DNA of 64,000 bases from contig NW_024468261.1 of the NCBI RefSeq assembly GCF_002104995.1, positions 1 through 64,000 on the forward strand, given 5' to 3'. The translations under genes and the position numbers were made by a program. Positions 1 to 8,678 of the stretch are shown here, one piece after another; position 1 is the first letter of the stretch, and each line of letters starts with the position of its first letter. A model generated the notes under the pieces. It had not been told where the DNA came from. It made no database searches and saw only the letters and a list, made by a program, of their open reading frames with translations. This stretch comes from Linderina pennispora. Lineage: Eukaryota; Kickxellomycota; Kickxellomycetes; Kickxellales; Kickxellaceae.

Positions 1-13
1 AACTAATATGTAT

Positions 14-475
14 GGGGGTCATTCCTGGACTTGTAAATTTTAGTAAATTACAATTTTGTTAGATAGTTATTTGAATAATCGTTTTCAGAACTATTTTTTG
101 CTACTAGATATTTTTGTAACAGATATTTATAATTGTTGTGTCCAGAATGTTTTTGTGTGTATAATTGATTTTAAAAATACAAATATTTTTTTTGCCATTT
201 CACCCAAACCGCCATCGGCATCTTGGAAAAGTTTCAGTGAACATAATTTCCTTGTGGTTGCTTAGCCACATCTATTGAGATATTGACTTTTGTTGCCCAA
301 TGATAATTAACCCCAAATATGCAAAGGTTTTTCTTTCTGGTTGAAATTATGTTCACTGAAACTTTTCCAAGATGCCGATGGCGGTTTGGGTGAAATTTTT
401 ATTTCACTGAAATTGCCAATAGTTTAAACATGTATAAATAGTTGTTATGCAGATAACTAGCTCTGAATGACCTCC
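14..475 (+). repeat. A1 left terminal direct repeat (462-bp A unit)
   Basis: The unit begins GGGGGTCATTCC and ends GAATGACCTCC, so it is itself a small inverted-end module like a MITE. It is identical or nearly identical to 3692-4153, 16005-16466 and 19683-20144, and to the reverse complements of 13190-13649 and 21048-21508. It holds the long hairpin at 197-396. The hairpin loop is in the state called A here (reads CCTTGTGG first). Confidence 0.9.
197..396. repeat. Long hairpin of the A unit, loop state A
   Basis: A perfect inverted repeat with 53-bp arms (197-249 and 344-396) encloses a 94-bp loop (250-343). The arms contain CATCGGCATCTTGG, which resembles the core of the B-family hairpin. 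The loop is exactly reverse-complemented in units 16005-16466 and 19683-20144. A structure of this size could extrude as a cruciform or fold as a single-strand hairpin, and it is a candidate binding site for an element protein (inference). Confidence 0.9.
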
Positions 476-536
476 TTATTGAAGCATTTTCTATCAATGC
501 AAATTTCTTACTGAGAATTCCTATTTTAAAAGTTAC

Positions 537-1766
537 TTATGACATGTCTACATAGAAGTTCATTGACTCATCAATTTTAGCTTGAATCAGTCTATCTTGT
601 AGTTCTCTCATTGAAGCTTCTAACTCTACTTTTTGTGGTAAAGTACTTCCAACTTCAGCATGTGTTGATCTCTCCTGGTTGTTGCTAGGGTAGTCAAAGT
701 TAGATAGAACCCAAAGTGTGTGGTGATGTTCAACAGGAACTTTACTAGCTGCTAGGATCTTCTTCATATTGTAGAGTAAGCAACAGAGTTTAAACTGCAC
801 ATTGTATACAGTTGTGTTTCTAATTCTCACAACTTCTCTATTTGATAGTCTCTTAAATGTGTTACCTAGTTCTCCAAATGTGCTCTCAACCATTGATCTA
901 AATGACCCAAGTTTGCTATTATATTCTAACTCTGCTTCACTTAAGTTGGTTCCTCTTGGCTTTCTAACTGGTAAGCAAAAGTTATGCATTCCAAAATTCT
1001 CATTCTCTTCTGCTTCTGTTAACTCTTCCAGAATACTTTGAGGATAACCACCATCTAAAACAACACAATCTACTGGAGAGATGTATTTCAATAGTGACAT
1101 ATTCTTAATCATCTTAGAGTCTGGGTGGTCTTTACATTCCTCAGTTGGTGAAACAAGGACAACCATTCCATTCAAATCAATGCAAACTTGTGTTCTATAT
1201 CCTGACTTCTTCAACTTGAAGGAATAAAGATTTGGTTTGTATGCACCATTATGTAGAGCTCGTGAGTCATGTCCATCTAACATAAGAGTTATATGCTTAA
1301 AGTTTGTTGGATTCTGAATCTTTGCTGAGATCACTCTTAGTTCTGGAGTGGAGAACATTGTGTGCAAGTAGTGTGAAAGCTTCTTGTTCAACTCACTTAA
1401 CTCTGAGATATAGAACATATTATGAATTACTTGGTAGCTGCTCTTAGGAATAAACCTCTCCATCTCATTGATTGATAGCCCAGCAACTAACTGGTACAAA
1501 ATCAAGAGTCCTTTCTCAACATTTCTGTAAGGACATGGATACTGCTTTCCACCAAATAGAACATTTAAGAAGAAGAACACAGGGATCATTCCAAGTTGCT
1601 TTACAAGTGTATCTTTGATGAGCTTTATTTCTTTCACTTCATGAGCTTCACTCCTATAGTACTTCTGTTGTTTATGTACTAACCAGTCTTCATCAAGAAA
1701 TCTCCACTTTGTTGTGTAGAGCACATTCCACTCCTTCTCTCTTAATTCTTGTAATTGATTGTCCAT
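537..1766 (-). CDS. DDE transposase, PIF/Harbinger-like (A1)
   Basis: This 409-aa protein is a DDE-type transposase of the DDE_Tnp_4 / PIF-Harbinger kind. The acidic triad is visible: Asp in MLDGHDS (about residue 164), Asp in VVLDGGYP (about 237) and Glu in RSMVESTFGELG (about 294). The last motif, an R..VE..FG helix followed by an F/RL motif, is typical of the family. The start is placed at MDNQLQ, which aligns with MNHQLQ of family B. An in-frame ATG 14 codons upstream lies in the promoter gap and is not conserved. A 51-bp gap separates it from the divergent small gene. A TTTTAAAA motif follows the stop. Harbinger elements leave 3-bp duplications, which agrees with the TAT/TAA seen here. 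The usual Harbinger Myb partner is absent; the 79-aa and Rep-like proteins may replace it (inference). Confidence 0.85.
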   Translation of the reverse strand: MDNQLQELREKEWNVLYTTKWRFLDEDWLVHKQQKYYRSEAHEVKEIKLIKDTLVKQLGMIPVFFFLNVLFGGKQYPCPYRNVEKGLLILYQLVAGLSINEMERFIPKSSYQVIHNMFYISELSELNKKLSHYLHTMFSTPELRVISAKIQNPTNFKHITLMLDGHDSRALHNGAYKPNLYSFKLKKSGYRTQVCIDLNGMVVLVSPTEECKDHPDSKMIKNMSLLKYISPVDCVVLDGGYPQSILEELTEAEENENFGMHNFCLPVRKPRGTNLSEAELEYNSKLGSFRSMVESTFGELGNTFKRLSNREVVRIRNTTVYNVQFKLCCLLYNMKKILAASKVPVEHHHTLWVLSNFDYPSNNQERSTHAEVGSTLPQKVELEASMRELQDRLIQAKIDESMNFYVDMS

Positions 1767-1817
1767 CTGTGTGAGGTAGTCATAAATAAAAATTTCAACT
1801 TTTATCAATTTTAGAAA
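1767..1817. promoter_or_regulatory. Divergent promoter between transposase and small gene
   Basis: The two genes diverge with only 51 bp between their start codons. The gap is AT-rich and holds TCATAAATAAA and AACTTTTA, and similar TATA-like words occur in the same gap of family B (7409-7448 and 10875-10917). One short region must therefore carry both promoters. The exact start sites cannot be read from the sequence. Confidence 0.5.
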
Positions 1818-2057
1818 ATGGGATCATTCCAGAACTTCTTCAAGCAACATTTAGCTGAGATGTGTGAGGAAGAAAGAGATATGCTTACTCTGCTACTTAT
1901 TCATGACTTTGATATGAGTGATGACTTAGCAATACAAGTGCGTAATTGGATCCAACATATTGCTACTGATTGTGAGGTAAGGGTTGAACATGTGTATGAT
2001 GTTTGTCATACTTTCCATAGAGATATGGAGAGAATGGTTGCTTATACTATGTTTTAA
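1818..2057 (+). CDS. Conserved 79-aa element protein (A1)
   Basis: I do not recognise the family. The protein is acidic near the start (CEEERDML) and predicted mostly helical, with conserved RNWI / RAWI and VYDVC / VFDVC blocks shared with family B. Its conservation between the two diverged families, always on the strand opposite the transposase and Rep-like genes, shows that it is a real gene. It ends two codons inside a TTTTAAAA motif that it shares with the convergent Rep-like gene, 8 bp away. A DNA-binding or accessory role in transposition is only a guess. Confidence 0.7.
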   Translation: MGSFQNFFKQHLAEMCEEERDMLTLLLIHDFDMSDDLAIQVRNWIQHIATDCEVRVEHVYDVCHTFHRDMERMVAYTMF

Positions 2058-2065
2058 AATGGCTG

Positions 2066-3700
2066 CTATTCAACTGTGATTGTTCTATATCCCACACTTA
2101 TAACTCTTAGATATATTTGTTGCTTTCTTTCTCCTAACTGTTGAGAAATTGCTTTTCCAATAGAACTGTCAACTGGTGTCCTAATAAGAGTTGGCTGTTT
2201 ATCTCTCCCTTTAATAAGAATATCAACATAGAAGTATGAATGTCCTCTAAAAGTATGGAGTGCATAATGTGTAGCTGTAAATTCATCACCTAACTGAAGA
2301 ACATTGTAAGCAACTCTATACAATGAAGGTTTCAGATCTGTATTCTCTTTGATAAATATATGGCTAGTTTCATCAAGTGTGATATTGTCTATTGCTGTTG
2401 TTAATGCATTGATGTTTTCCTCTTTTGCAGAATATTTATCCTCTGACATTTTTGATAGACATATCTTACTCTTTGCTTGCTTACTATCTATCCAACCAAT
2501 ATGCATTCCTTTATAGTTAACTAATCCCATCTCTTCAAAAGTGTGATACTGCTTAGTTGTAGGATAAGTTGACCAGAAGGAGTTTCTCTGACTTGGAACA
2601 ATAGTTATATTCTCATCAACTCTTCTAAGAACTTTTTCTGTTTCAAGACCACTCTCAAGTGAATCATATATTTGATAAAGTGTAGGTCTGTTGTTGAATG
2701 AGAGATTAGCAACAACTACCATTGGATCATCATTCTTGTTTAGTTTCTTAATAATTCCTTGCTTCTTTGATGTGATAGAGTTAAACCAATGACAATATGC
2801 TAGAGTATGCTGTTGTCTCACATAAATGCAAACTGTATAACAACTACTAACTTTATCAACAAGTGCTTTCCACTGCTTTTCATAAGAAGTTGCAAATGTT
2901 CTGCATTCATTCATAAACTGAACTGTGTTAAGAAGCAAGTTACTATTCCATTCAACTGTTTGCATCTGAGAAGAATGTACAGTTAGTTCTATCCTAGTCA
3001 AACCAGAGTTTCTGCAAGCATACAATGTTTCTCCAAAGTTGTGCAAAGTTGGCATTACAAATTCAGAAAGTTTGGAACTAAGAGGATTACGAACTTCACC
3101 ACTCTCAAGAAGCTGAATAAACTTGTTATAAATTTTGTTCTTAACTTTAACATCTCCTTTCTTTGTAAACCAGCTAATACAGTTAGAGCCAGACTTGTGT
3201 AAATCATCTACAACATCTTTCTTTTCAACTCCTCTTTCTAAAAGGTATTTATAGATAATATTTCTAGATGAGATATTCATACAATCCATTGTGATGTCAT
3301 AATTCTGTAGAAATATTTTGTGATCAGCCATAGTAGCAAACTTCACTGTTAACAAAGAACTAGTTATTGCAATGTTTGGGGTAGATACTTTGTAAATAGC
3401 AACTGGTCCATATTGCTCACTAATCTTGCTTCTAACATACTTATAACCAAAACCTTCTCCAAATACTTTATGCAATCTAACACTAGCTGACTTCTGCTTC
3501 ACCTTTATATCTGATTCACTGCATTTCTCAACAACAACCTCAACAATGAATGAGTCAACAAATATTTCAGAAGAGTGCTTAAATCCAAGTTGCTCTACAC
3601 CTCTAGCAGTATACCTAGCATCAGCAACATCAGGCATATTTCTTCTTTCTGACAACACTCTTGTTAGTAATGCTCTTAGTTCACTTTGGAAGGGGGTCAT
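2066..3700 (-). CDS. Rep-like 544-aa protein of unknown family (A1)
   Basis: This large protein is conserved between families A and B. Visible conserved blocks, in order: NMPDVADARYT near the N-terminus, RLHKVFGEGF, NYDITMDCMNISSR, an N-C-ISWFT block, KNKIYNKFIQLLESGEVR, GLTRIELTVHSS, ATSYEKQW, HTLAYCHWFN and IVPSQRNSFW. The pairing of a D-x-T-x-D strand, YNKF and R-x-E-L-T recalls replication-initiator (Rep) proteins, but I cannot identify an HUH motif with certainty, so the function is unproven. Remarkably the start codon lies inside the terminal inverted motif of the repeat (GGAATGACCCCC), so codons 1-3 (Met-Thr-Pro) come from the repeat. It is convergent with the small gene. Confidence 0.6.
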   Translation of the reverse strand: MTPFQSELRALLTRVLSERRNMPDVADARYTARGVEQLGFKHSSEIFVDSFIVEVVVEKCSESDIKVKQKSASVRLHKVFGEGFGYKYVRSKISEQYGPVAIYKVSTPNIAITSSLLTVKFATMADHKIFLQNYDITMDCMNISSRNIIYKYLLERGVEKKDVVDDLHKSGSNCISWFTKKGDVKVKNKIYNKFIQLLESGEVRNPLSSKLSEFVMPTLHNFGETLYACRNSGLTRIELTVHSSQMQTVEWNSNLLLNTVQFMNECRTFATSYEKQWKALVDKVSSCYTVCIYVRQQHTLAYCHWFNSITSKKQGIIKKLNKNDDPMVVVANLSFNNRPTLYQIYDSLESGLETEKVLRRVDENITIVPSQRNSFWSTYPTTKQYHTFEEMGLVNYKGMHIGWIDSKQAKSKICLSKMSEDKYSAKEENINALTTAIDNITLDETSHIFIKENTDLKPSLYRVAYNVLQLGDEFTATHYALHTFRGHSYFYVDILIKGRDKQPTLIRTPVDSSIGKAISQQLGERKQQIYLRVISVGYRTITVE

Positions 3701-4153
3701 TCCTGGACTTGTAAATTTTAGTAAATTACAATTTTGTTAGATAGTTATTTGAATAATCGTTTTCAGAACTATTTTTTGCTACTAGATATTTTTGTAACAG
3801 ATATTTATAATTGTTGTGTCCAGAATGTTTTTGTGTGTATAATTGATTTTAAAAATACAAATATTTTTTTTGCCATTTCACCCAAACCGCCATCGGCATC
3901 TTGGAAAAGTTTCAGTGAACATAATTTCCTTGTGGTTGCTTAGCCACATCTATTGAGATATTGACTTTTGTTGCCCAATGATAATTAACCCCAAATATGC
4001 AAAGGTTTTTCTTTCTGGTTGAAATTATGTTCACTGAAACTTTTCCAAGATGCCGATGGCGGTTTGGGTGAAATTTTTATTTCACTGAAATTGCCAATAG
4101 TTTAAACATGTATAAATAGTTGTTATGCAGATAACTAGCTCTGAATGACCTCC
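3692..4153 (+). repeat. A1 right terminal direct repeat (462-bp A unit)
   Basis: This unit has the same orientation and the same loop state (A; loop 3928-4021, arms 3875-3927 and 4022-4074) as the left repeat. Its first bases supply the start codon of the Rep-like gene on the minus strand. The right edge is followed by TAT, the target duplication. Confidence 0.9.
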
Positions 4154-4320
4154 TATCTCTTAATAGTAAACTAATCACATCTTATCAAAAGTGTGATATT
4201 GCTTAGATATAGGATATATAGACCAGAAGTAATTTCTCAGATTTAGAACAATAGATATATTATCATCAACTCTTCTAAGAACATTTACTGTATTAAGCAT
4301 ATTCTTATGTAACTTGTATA
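4154..4320 (-). pseudogene. Decayed Rep-like gene fragment
   Basis: The sequence aligns clearly with the minus-strand Rep-like gene of family A (compare about 2515-2690): shared stretches include AAAAGTGTGATA, GACCAGAAG and TCATCAACTCTTCTAAGAAC, but with many substitutions and stops. Bases 1-13 are probably the other side of the same relic, split by insertion of A1 at TAT. It is too decayed to be expressed. Confidence 0.7.
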
Positions 4321-4593
4321 TTTGATGTTTTAAAATAGCACAGTTTGATGCTTTCTAAAATTGATGACATATATGATTGCTTGGTGCATATCTATTAATT
4401 ACAGATGGGATTCTAACAACTTGATGAATTTATTATGATTTTTTAAAATGGCATAATTTGATTCTTTTTAAAATTGATGATATATATGATTGCTTGGTAT
4501 TAGAAAAATATTTATAAATAGGATGATAACGACTTGATGACTAGAACATGATGTTTTAAAATGGCAGCATTTGGAGGTTATTCACAATCACTA
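4321..4593 (+). repeat. Degenerate copies of the transposase 3' tail
   Basis: Three degenerate repeats of about 90-100 bp each contain a TTCTAAAATTGATGA-like word, TATGATTGCTTGGT and a TTTTAAAATRGC word. They match the last codons and 3' flank of the B transposase (see 8679-8985). The stretch ends with a 21-bp duplicated element terminus (GGAGGTTATTCACAATCA) directly before the lone B unit. No gene is present. Confidence 0.65.
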
Positions 4594-4989
4594 GGAGGTC
4601 ATTCACAATCACTAAACTAAGTAAAAAATAATTAGAAATTGTAAAACTTTTTATTCTTTTGTTTTTTTTGAACTTCTCCGAAACCCCCTTCGGCATCCTG
4701 AAAAATTTCAGTTGATACACAATTAATATGCTTCTACTGAGATACAGGCTGCGTCCCGAGAAATCAACTGAAATTTTTCAGGATGCCGAAGGGGGTTTCG
4801 GAGAAGCGTCTATTCTTATATTTTTGTTTATTAGTTAATCTAGTTGCTAAAATCTTTTTGGCCATCACTAAACATTCTGATTTTTAAAATATTTTTCAAC
4901 TGCTAGTAATTGATTTGTTATTTAATACTTGGTTATTCTGATACAAGATATTAAGTTTCTTTAAACTTTCTTATTTGTGAATGGCCTCC
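4594..4989 (+). repeat. Lone B-family terminal unit
   Basis: This 396-bp unit begins GGAGGTCATTC and ends GAATGGCCTCC, with the long hairpin (arms containing CCTTCGGCATCCTG) and loop in the forward state. No Rep-like gene follows it: the right flank is a decayed small gene. It is therefore a solo unit, analogous to a solo LTR or a MITE. A clean target duplication is not visible. Confidence 0.75.
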
Positions 4990-5134
4990 ATATATGTTCA
5001 ACCTTTATCTCATAAAAAGTTCCACTAAGTTGGACCCAATTATGCACTTGGAATGCTAAGCCAGCACTCATGTTAAAGTCATGGATAAGCACTAAAGTTA
5101 GCATGTCTCTTTCTTCAGTACTCAGATCAGCTAT
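4990..5134 (-). pseudogene. Decayed small element gene, 3' part
   Basis: This aligns with the family-A 79-aa gene (compare 15355-15500 on the plus strand: ATGTTCAACC, CTTGGAATGCTAAG versus CTTGTATTGCTAAG, AAGTCATG). It continues after B1 at 9383, so B1 interrupted it. The reading frame is broken. Confidence 0.7.
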
Positions 5135-5531
5135 GGAGATCAGTCAGAAATGGTTAGCTATTTAATAATTATTAATATTTTTATTGTTTTCTTGTTCTGA
5201 TGCCAAATATGGTGCTTCTACGAAACCCCCTTCGGCATCCTGAAAAATTTCAGTTGATACACAATTAATATGCTTCTACTGAGATAGAGGCTGCGTCCCG
5301 AGAAATCAACTGAAATTTTTCAGGATGCCGAAGGGGGTTTCGTAGAAGCACCATATTTGGCATCTTTGTTTATTTGTTAATCTAGTTGCTAGAATCTTTT
5401 TGGCCAGTGGTAAACATTCTGTATTTTAAAATATTTATCTACTGCTAGTAATTGATTTCTTATTTGTTAATTGGTTATTCTGTTAACAGATATTTAGTTT
5501 CTTTAAACTTTTATATTTATGAATGGCCTCC
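5135..5531 (+). repeat. B1 left terminal direct repeat (397-bp B unit)
   Basis: This is the same sequence as 8986-9382. Its last bases, GAATGGCCTCC, contain the ATG of the Rep-like gene. It holds the long hairpin at 5199-5364. Confidence 0.9.
5199..5364. repeat. Long hairpin of the B unit, forward loop state
   Basis: Perfect 60-bp arms (5199-5258 and 5305-5364) flank a 46-bp loop (5259-5304) that begins ACACAATTAATATGC and ends CCCGAGAA. The arm core CTTCGGCATCCTGA resembles the family-A arm. In B2 (12795-13188) and B3 (21591-21987) the unit is reversed but the loop still reads ACACAATT on the plus strand, so there the loop is inverted within the unit. Confidence 0.9.
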
Positions 5532-7166
5532 TTAAGAGTACATCTTAACTCCCTTTTGGGACTTGAGTTGAAGAATAGAGATAATATGCCTGATATATCT
5601 GATGCAAGATATACTAGTAATGGCATTGAACAGCAAGGATTTATTCAGCATTCTGATATCTTTATGGATTCATGTGTTGTTGAGATACCTGAATCATATG
5701 CTCTTATAGATCAGATTAACAATATTACTCCTTTTGATAGATTGCATAGAGTTTTTGGTGATGGATACAGATTTAAGTATATGAAGTGCATGGTAAGTGT
5801 GAGAAATGGTAAAGTCTCTGTTTACAAAGTATCTGCTCCAAATGTTGCAATAGCTGATCCTGCACTAACTGATATCTTTCTTAGGATGCATCAGGAACAT
5901 GTATTTCTTCTGAACTATGATATTACAATGGATTGTCTAAACATATCTTCTAGGGCTGTAATAAAGGAATTTCTTTTTGATAATGGAATCAGTAGCAATG
6001 ATATTCTTGATGATGAAGATAAAGTTGGAGCAAACTGTATTAGCTGGTTTACTGATGAAGATGAAATAAGAATTAGGAACAAGTTGTATAATAAATTTGT
6101 TCAACTTCTAGAAAGTGGTGAGGTTCGCAATCAACTTACTTCTAAGCTATCAGAGCTAGTGATGCCAACTTCTCAGCAATTTGGTGAAACACTTGTTGCT
6201 TGTAGGAATGAAGGATTAATGAGGCTTGAGCTTACTGTTCACTCTCCTGAGTTGAAAGAAGTAGAATGGAACACAAACTTAATTGCTAGTACACTAGAGT
6301 TTCTTAGTGATTGTAGGACATTTGCAACATCTTATGAAAAGCAATGGATGGCACTAGTTGATCAGATTCATAACAAACATACATTGTGTATTTACTTTCA
6401 TAAAGAACATGCTCTTGCTTATTGCCATTGGTTCAATAGGACAACTAAGAAGAAACAAGGAATAGCTAAAAAGTTGAAAGAGAATGAAGATATGATGACT
6501 GTTGTTTCTAACCTCTCTTTTAATGGGCACCCAACTCTTCTTCTTACATATGCTACCAGTAGTGGTCCTCTTGAATCTGAAGTTGTTCTGAGAAGAGATA
6601 TCACAAACATCACTATTGTTCCTAGTCAGAAAAATTCTTTCTGGCCTGTTGTTTCAAGAGAAAGGCAACAACACACATTTGCTGAAATGGGACTTGTTAA
6701 CTATCGTGGAATGCATATTGATTGGTTAACAGCTCAGCAAGCAAGAGAGAAAGTTTGTCTCTCAACTCTCTCAAGTGTTAGTGAGGATACCGATGACCTA
6801 GGAATAGATAATCTTATTGCTGATATTAGCAACATTGAACTTGATGATCTAGAACCCACATATATAAGAGAAAATACTGATCTCAGGCCAGCTAGATATA
6901 AAGTTGCTTACAACATACTTCATATTGGAGATGAGTTCCTAGTTAGTCATTATTTCTTATATACTTTTAGAGGGTTGCTATTCTATTATCTAGATATCTA
7001 TATGATTCACAATGAAGTAGTTAGCAGTACTCACACTCATATCAAAATACAAGCAAGTAGTCCATTTGGAGAATATATTGCTTCTATTATTGGTGAACCA
7101 AGTCAAGAAGTGGTACTTAAAGTAACTAGAATTCATAATCGTATTATCCATACTGAGAGGATCTAG
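5523..7166 (+). CDS. Rep-like 547-aa protein (B1)
   Basis: This is the family-B counterpart of the 544-aa A protein, clearly homologous over its whole length. Conserved blocks: NMPDISDARYTS, RLHRVFGDGY, NYDITMDCLNISSR, NCISWFT, RNKLYNKFVQLLESGEVR, GLMRLELTVHSPEL, ATSYEKQW, HALAYCHWFN, TIVPSQKNSFW and FAEMGLVNYRGMHI. Cysteines and the aspartates in YDITMDC are invariant between families. The start ATG lies in the terminal GAATGGCCTCC, as in family A. A replication or strand-processing role is suggested only by the YNKF and R-x-E-L-T resemblance to Rep proteins. The stop codon is 2 bp from the convergent small gene. Confidence 0.6.
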   Translation: MASLRVHLNSLLGLELKNRDNMPDISDARYTSNGIEQQGFIQHSDIFMDSCVVEIPESYALIDQINNITPFDRLHRVFGDGYRFKYMKCMVSVRNGKVSVYKVSAPNVAIADPALTDIFLRMHQEHVFLLNYDITMDCLNISSRAVIKEFLFDNGISSNDILDDEDKVGANCISWFTDEDEIRIRNKLYNKFVQLLESGEVRNQLTSKLSELVMPTSQQFGETLVACRNEGLMRLELTVHSPELKEVEWNTNLIASTLEFLSDCRTFATSYEKQWMALVDQIHNKHTLCIYFHKEHALAYCHWFNRTTKKKQGIAKKLKENEDMMTVVSNLSFNGHPTLLLTYATSSGPLESEVVLRRDITNITIVPSQKNSFWPVVSRERQQHTFAEMGLVNYRGMHIDWLTAQQAREKVCLSTLSSVSEDTDDLGIDNLIADISNIELDDLEPTYIRENTDLRPARYKVAYNILHIGDEFLVSHYFLYTFRGLLFYYLDIYMIHNEVVSSTHTHIKIQASSPFGEYIASIIGEPSQEVVLKVTRIHNRIIHTERI

Positions 7167-7168
7167 TT

Positions 7169-7408
7169 TTAAAATGGGCAGTTAGCAACCATTACCTCCA
7201 TATCTGCACAACTATAGTTGCATACATCAAACACATGCTTAATACTAACACCCCTATCTTCTGAAACATTCTTAATCCATGCTCTGATATATACTGTTAA
7301 TTTTCTGCTCATATTGAAATTTTTGCTAAGTAGTTGGACTAGCTTTTCTCTCTCTTCCTCATCTAGCTCAGCAAGTCGAGTGTTGAAGAATTTGTAGAAT
7401 GGGCCCAT
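7169..7408 (-). CDS. Conserved 79-aa element protein (B1)
   Basis: This is the homologue of the A small protein: both start MG-F--FF and share the DEEEREKLVQLL-type acidic helix, RAWI and VFDVC. The start at MGPF is chosen because it aligns with MGSF of family A; an in-frame ATG five codons upstream is also possible. It is convergent with the Rep-like gene, the two stops being joined by TTTTAAAA, and divergent from the transposase. Function unknown. Confidence 0.7.
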   Translation of the reverse strand: MGPFYKFFNTRLAELDEEEREKLVQLLSKNFNMSRKLTVYIRAWIKNVSEDRGVSIKHVFDVCNYSCADMEVMVANCPF

Positions 7409-7448
7409 TGCAATAAATGACAACTTTTAAATTTATGAGTGCCTCACA

Positions 7449-8678
7449 ATGATGAATCATCAATTACAAGAACTCAGAGAAAAGGAGTATCACAAACTGT
7501 ACACAAACAAATGGAAGTTTCTGAATGATGACTGGGTAATTCTAAAACATACAAAATATCACAGAAGTGAAGTTCGTGAAGTAAGAGAAATTAAACTTAT
7601 CAAGGACACACTTCTTAAACATCTAGGGATGATTCCTATTTTCTTCTTTCTGAATGTTTTATTTGGTTGCACTCATTATCCATGTCCTTACAGAAGTGTA
7701 GAGAAAGGACTGCTCATCATATACCAACTTGTAGAAGGATTATCTATCAATGAAATGGAAAGATTTATTCCTAGGAGTAGCTATCAAGCTATTCATAATA
7801 TGTTCTATATTTCTGAAATGAAAGATTTGAATAAGAAGCTAACATACTATCTGCAAACAATGTTTTCAACTCCAGAACTACGAGTCTTTGCAGCAAAGAT
7901 ACAGAATCCTCAAGGGTTTAAACATGTTACACTAATGTTAGATGGCCATGACTCAAGAGCACTACACAATGGAGCATACAAACCAGATCTCTATTCATTC
8001 AAATTGAAAAAATCAGGATATCGCACACAACTATGCATTGATGTGAATGGAATGGTTCTACTTGTTTCACCAACTGAAGACTGTAGAGATCACCCAGACT
8101 CAAGAATGATTAAGAACATGGGGTTGCTGAAGAATATATCACCTATTGATTGTATTGTGCTTGATGGTGGTTATCCACAAAGTATTTTGGAAGAGATGAC
8201 TGAGGAAGAAGAGCAGGATACTTTTGGACTGCACAACTTTTGTTTACCAGTAAGAAAGCAGAGAGGAACAAGCTTATCAGAAACAGAAGCTGAATATAAT
8301 TCCCATCTTGGATCATTCCGTTCAATGGTAGAAAATACATTTGGAGAACTAGGCAATACATTCAAAAGGCTGTCAAACAGGGAGATTGTTAGAGTAAAGA
8401 ATAGGAATGTTTACAATGTGCAAATGAAGTTATGCTGCTTACTCTATAATATGAAGAAGATACTAGCAAACAGTGATGTACATATTGATCATCATCACTC
8501 ACTCTGGGTTATGAGCAACTTTGATTACCCTGATACACATGATAAGTCAACACAAGTGGAACCAATACATACTTTGCCCCAAAAAGCAGAGTTAGAAGCA
8601 TCTATTGTTGAAATTCAAAATCGATTCCTTCAATCTAAAATTGATGATACATATGATTGCTTGGTGCATATTGATTAA
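7449..8678 (+). CDS. DDE transposase, PIF/Harbinger-like (B1)
   Basis: This 409-aa protein is homologous to the A transposase. The triad is in MLDGHDSRALHNG (Asp), IVLDGGYPQSIL (Asp) and RSMVENTFGELG (Glu). Conserved CPYR, SINEMERF and CCLLYNMKKI blocks are shared by all copies. Translation may start at the first or second Met (MMNHQ). It probably binds the terminal inverted motif and cuts the ends (family knowledge), making the 3-bp staggered insertion seen here. Confidence 0.85.
   Translation: MMNHQLQELREKEYHKLYTNKWKFLNDDWVILKHTKYHRSEVREVREIKLIKDTLLKHLGMIPIFFFLNVLFGCTHYPCPYRSVEKGLLIIYQLVEGLSINEMERFIPRSSYQAIHNMFYISEMKDLNKKLTYYLQTMFSTPELRVFAAKIQNPQGFKHVTLMLDGHDSRALHNGAYKPDLYSFKLKKSGYRTQLCIDVNGMVLLVSPTEDCRDHPDSRMIKNMGLLKNISPIDCIVLDGGYPQSILEEMTEEEEQDTFGLHNFCLPVRKQRGTSLSETEAEYNSHLGSFRSMVENTFGELGNTFKRLSNREIVRVKNRNVYNVQMKLCCLLYNMKKILANSDVHIDHHHSLWVMSNFDYPDTHDKSTQVEPIHTLPQKAELEASIVEIQNRFLQSKIDDTYDCLVHID

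Larger units (their letters stand above)
14..4153 (-). mobile_element. Element A1, intact family-A transposon with direct terminal repeats
   Basis: This is a complete 4,140-bp element. The same 462-bp unit lies at both ends in direct orientation (14-475 and 3692-4153), and between them are a DDE transposase (-), a small protein (+) and a Rep-like protein (-). The outer ends are GGGGGTCATTCC on the left and GAATGACCTCC on the right, an imperfect inverted pair. The flanks are TAT on the left (11-13) and TAT on the right (4154-4156), a 3-bp target duplication. The element sits inside an older decayed Rep gene (see 4154-4320). All three genes are open and the encoded proteins are identical to those of A3, so the copy is young. 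The strand given is that of the transposase. Seen directly: repeats, ends, ORFs. Inference: the whole block moves as one unit. Confidence 0.85.

Noticed and set aside
56-265. A 69- or 76-aa ORF (MLDSYLNNRFQN...) present in every A terminal unit; its C-terminus switches with the loop orientation
   Set aside because: It runs across the hairpin arm, is Phe/Asn-rich as expected of random AT-rich sequence, and has no counterpart in family B. The switching end is a side effect of the loop inversion. I do not call it a gene.
197-396. Long hairpins as CRISPR-like or rho-independent terminator elements
   Set aside because: The arms are over 50 bp, occur once per unit, and lie in a eukaryotic element. 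There are no spaced repeats and no U-tract logic.
802-1041. ORFs antisense to the transposases and Rep-like genes (for example 802-1041, 3546-3740, 6419-6613, 8143-8365)
   Set aside because: They are shadows of the real genes on the other strand, and their conservation follows that of the sense gene.
14-4153. Interpretation of the direct repeats as LTRs of a retrotransposon
   Set aside because: No reverse transcriptase, integrase, gag, primer-binding site or polypurine tract is present, the ends are not TG...CA, and the enzyme is a DDE transposase of the cut-and-paste type.
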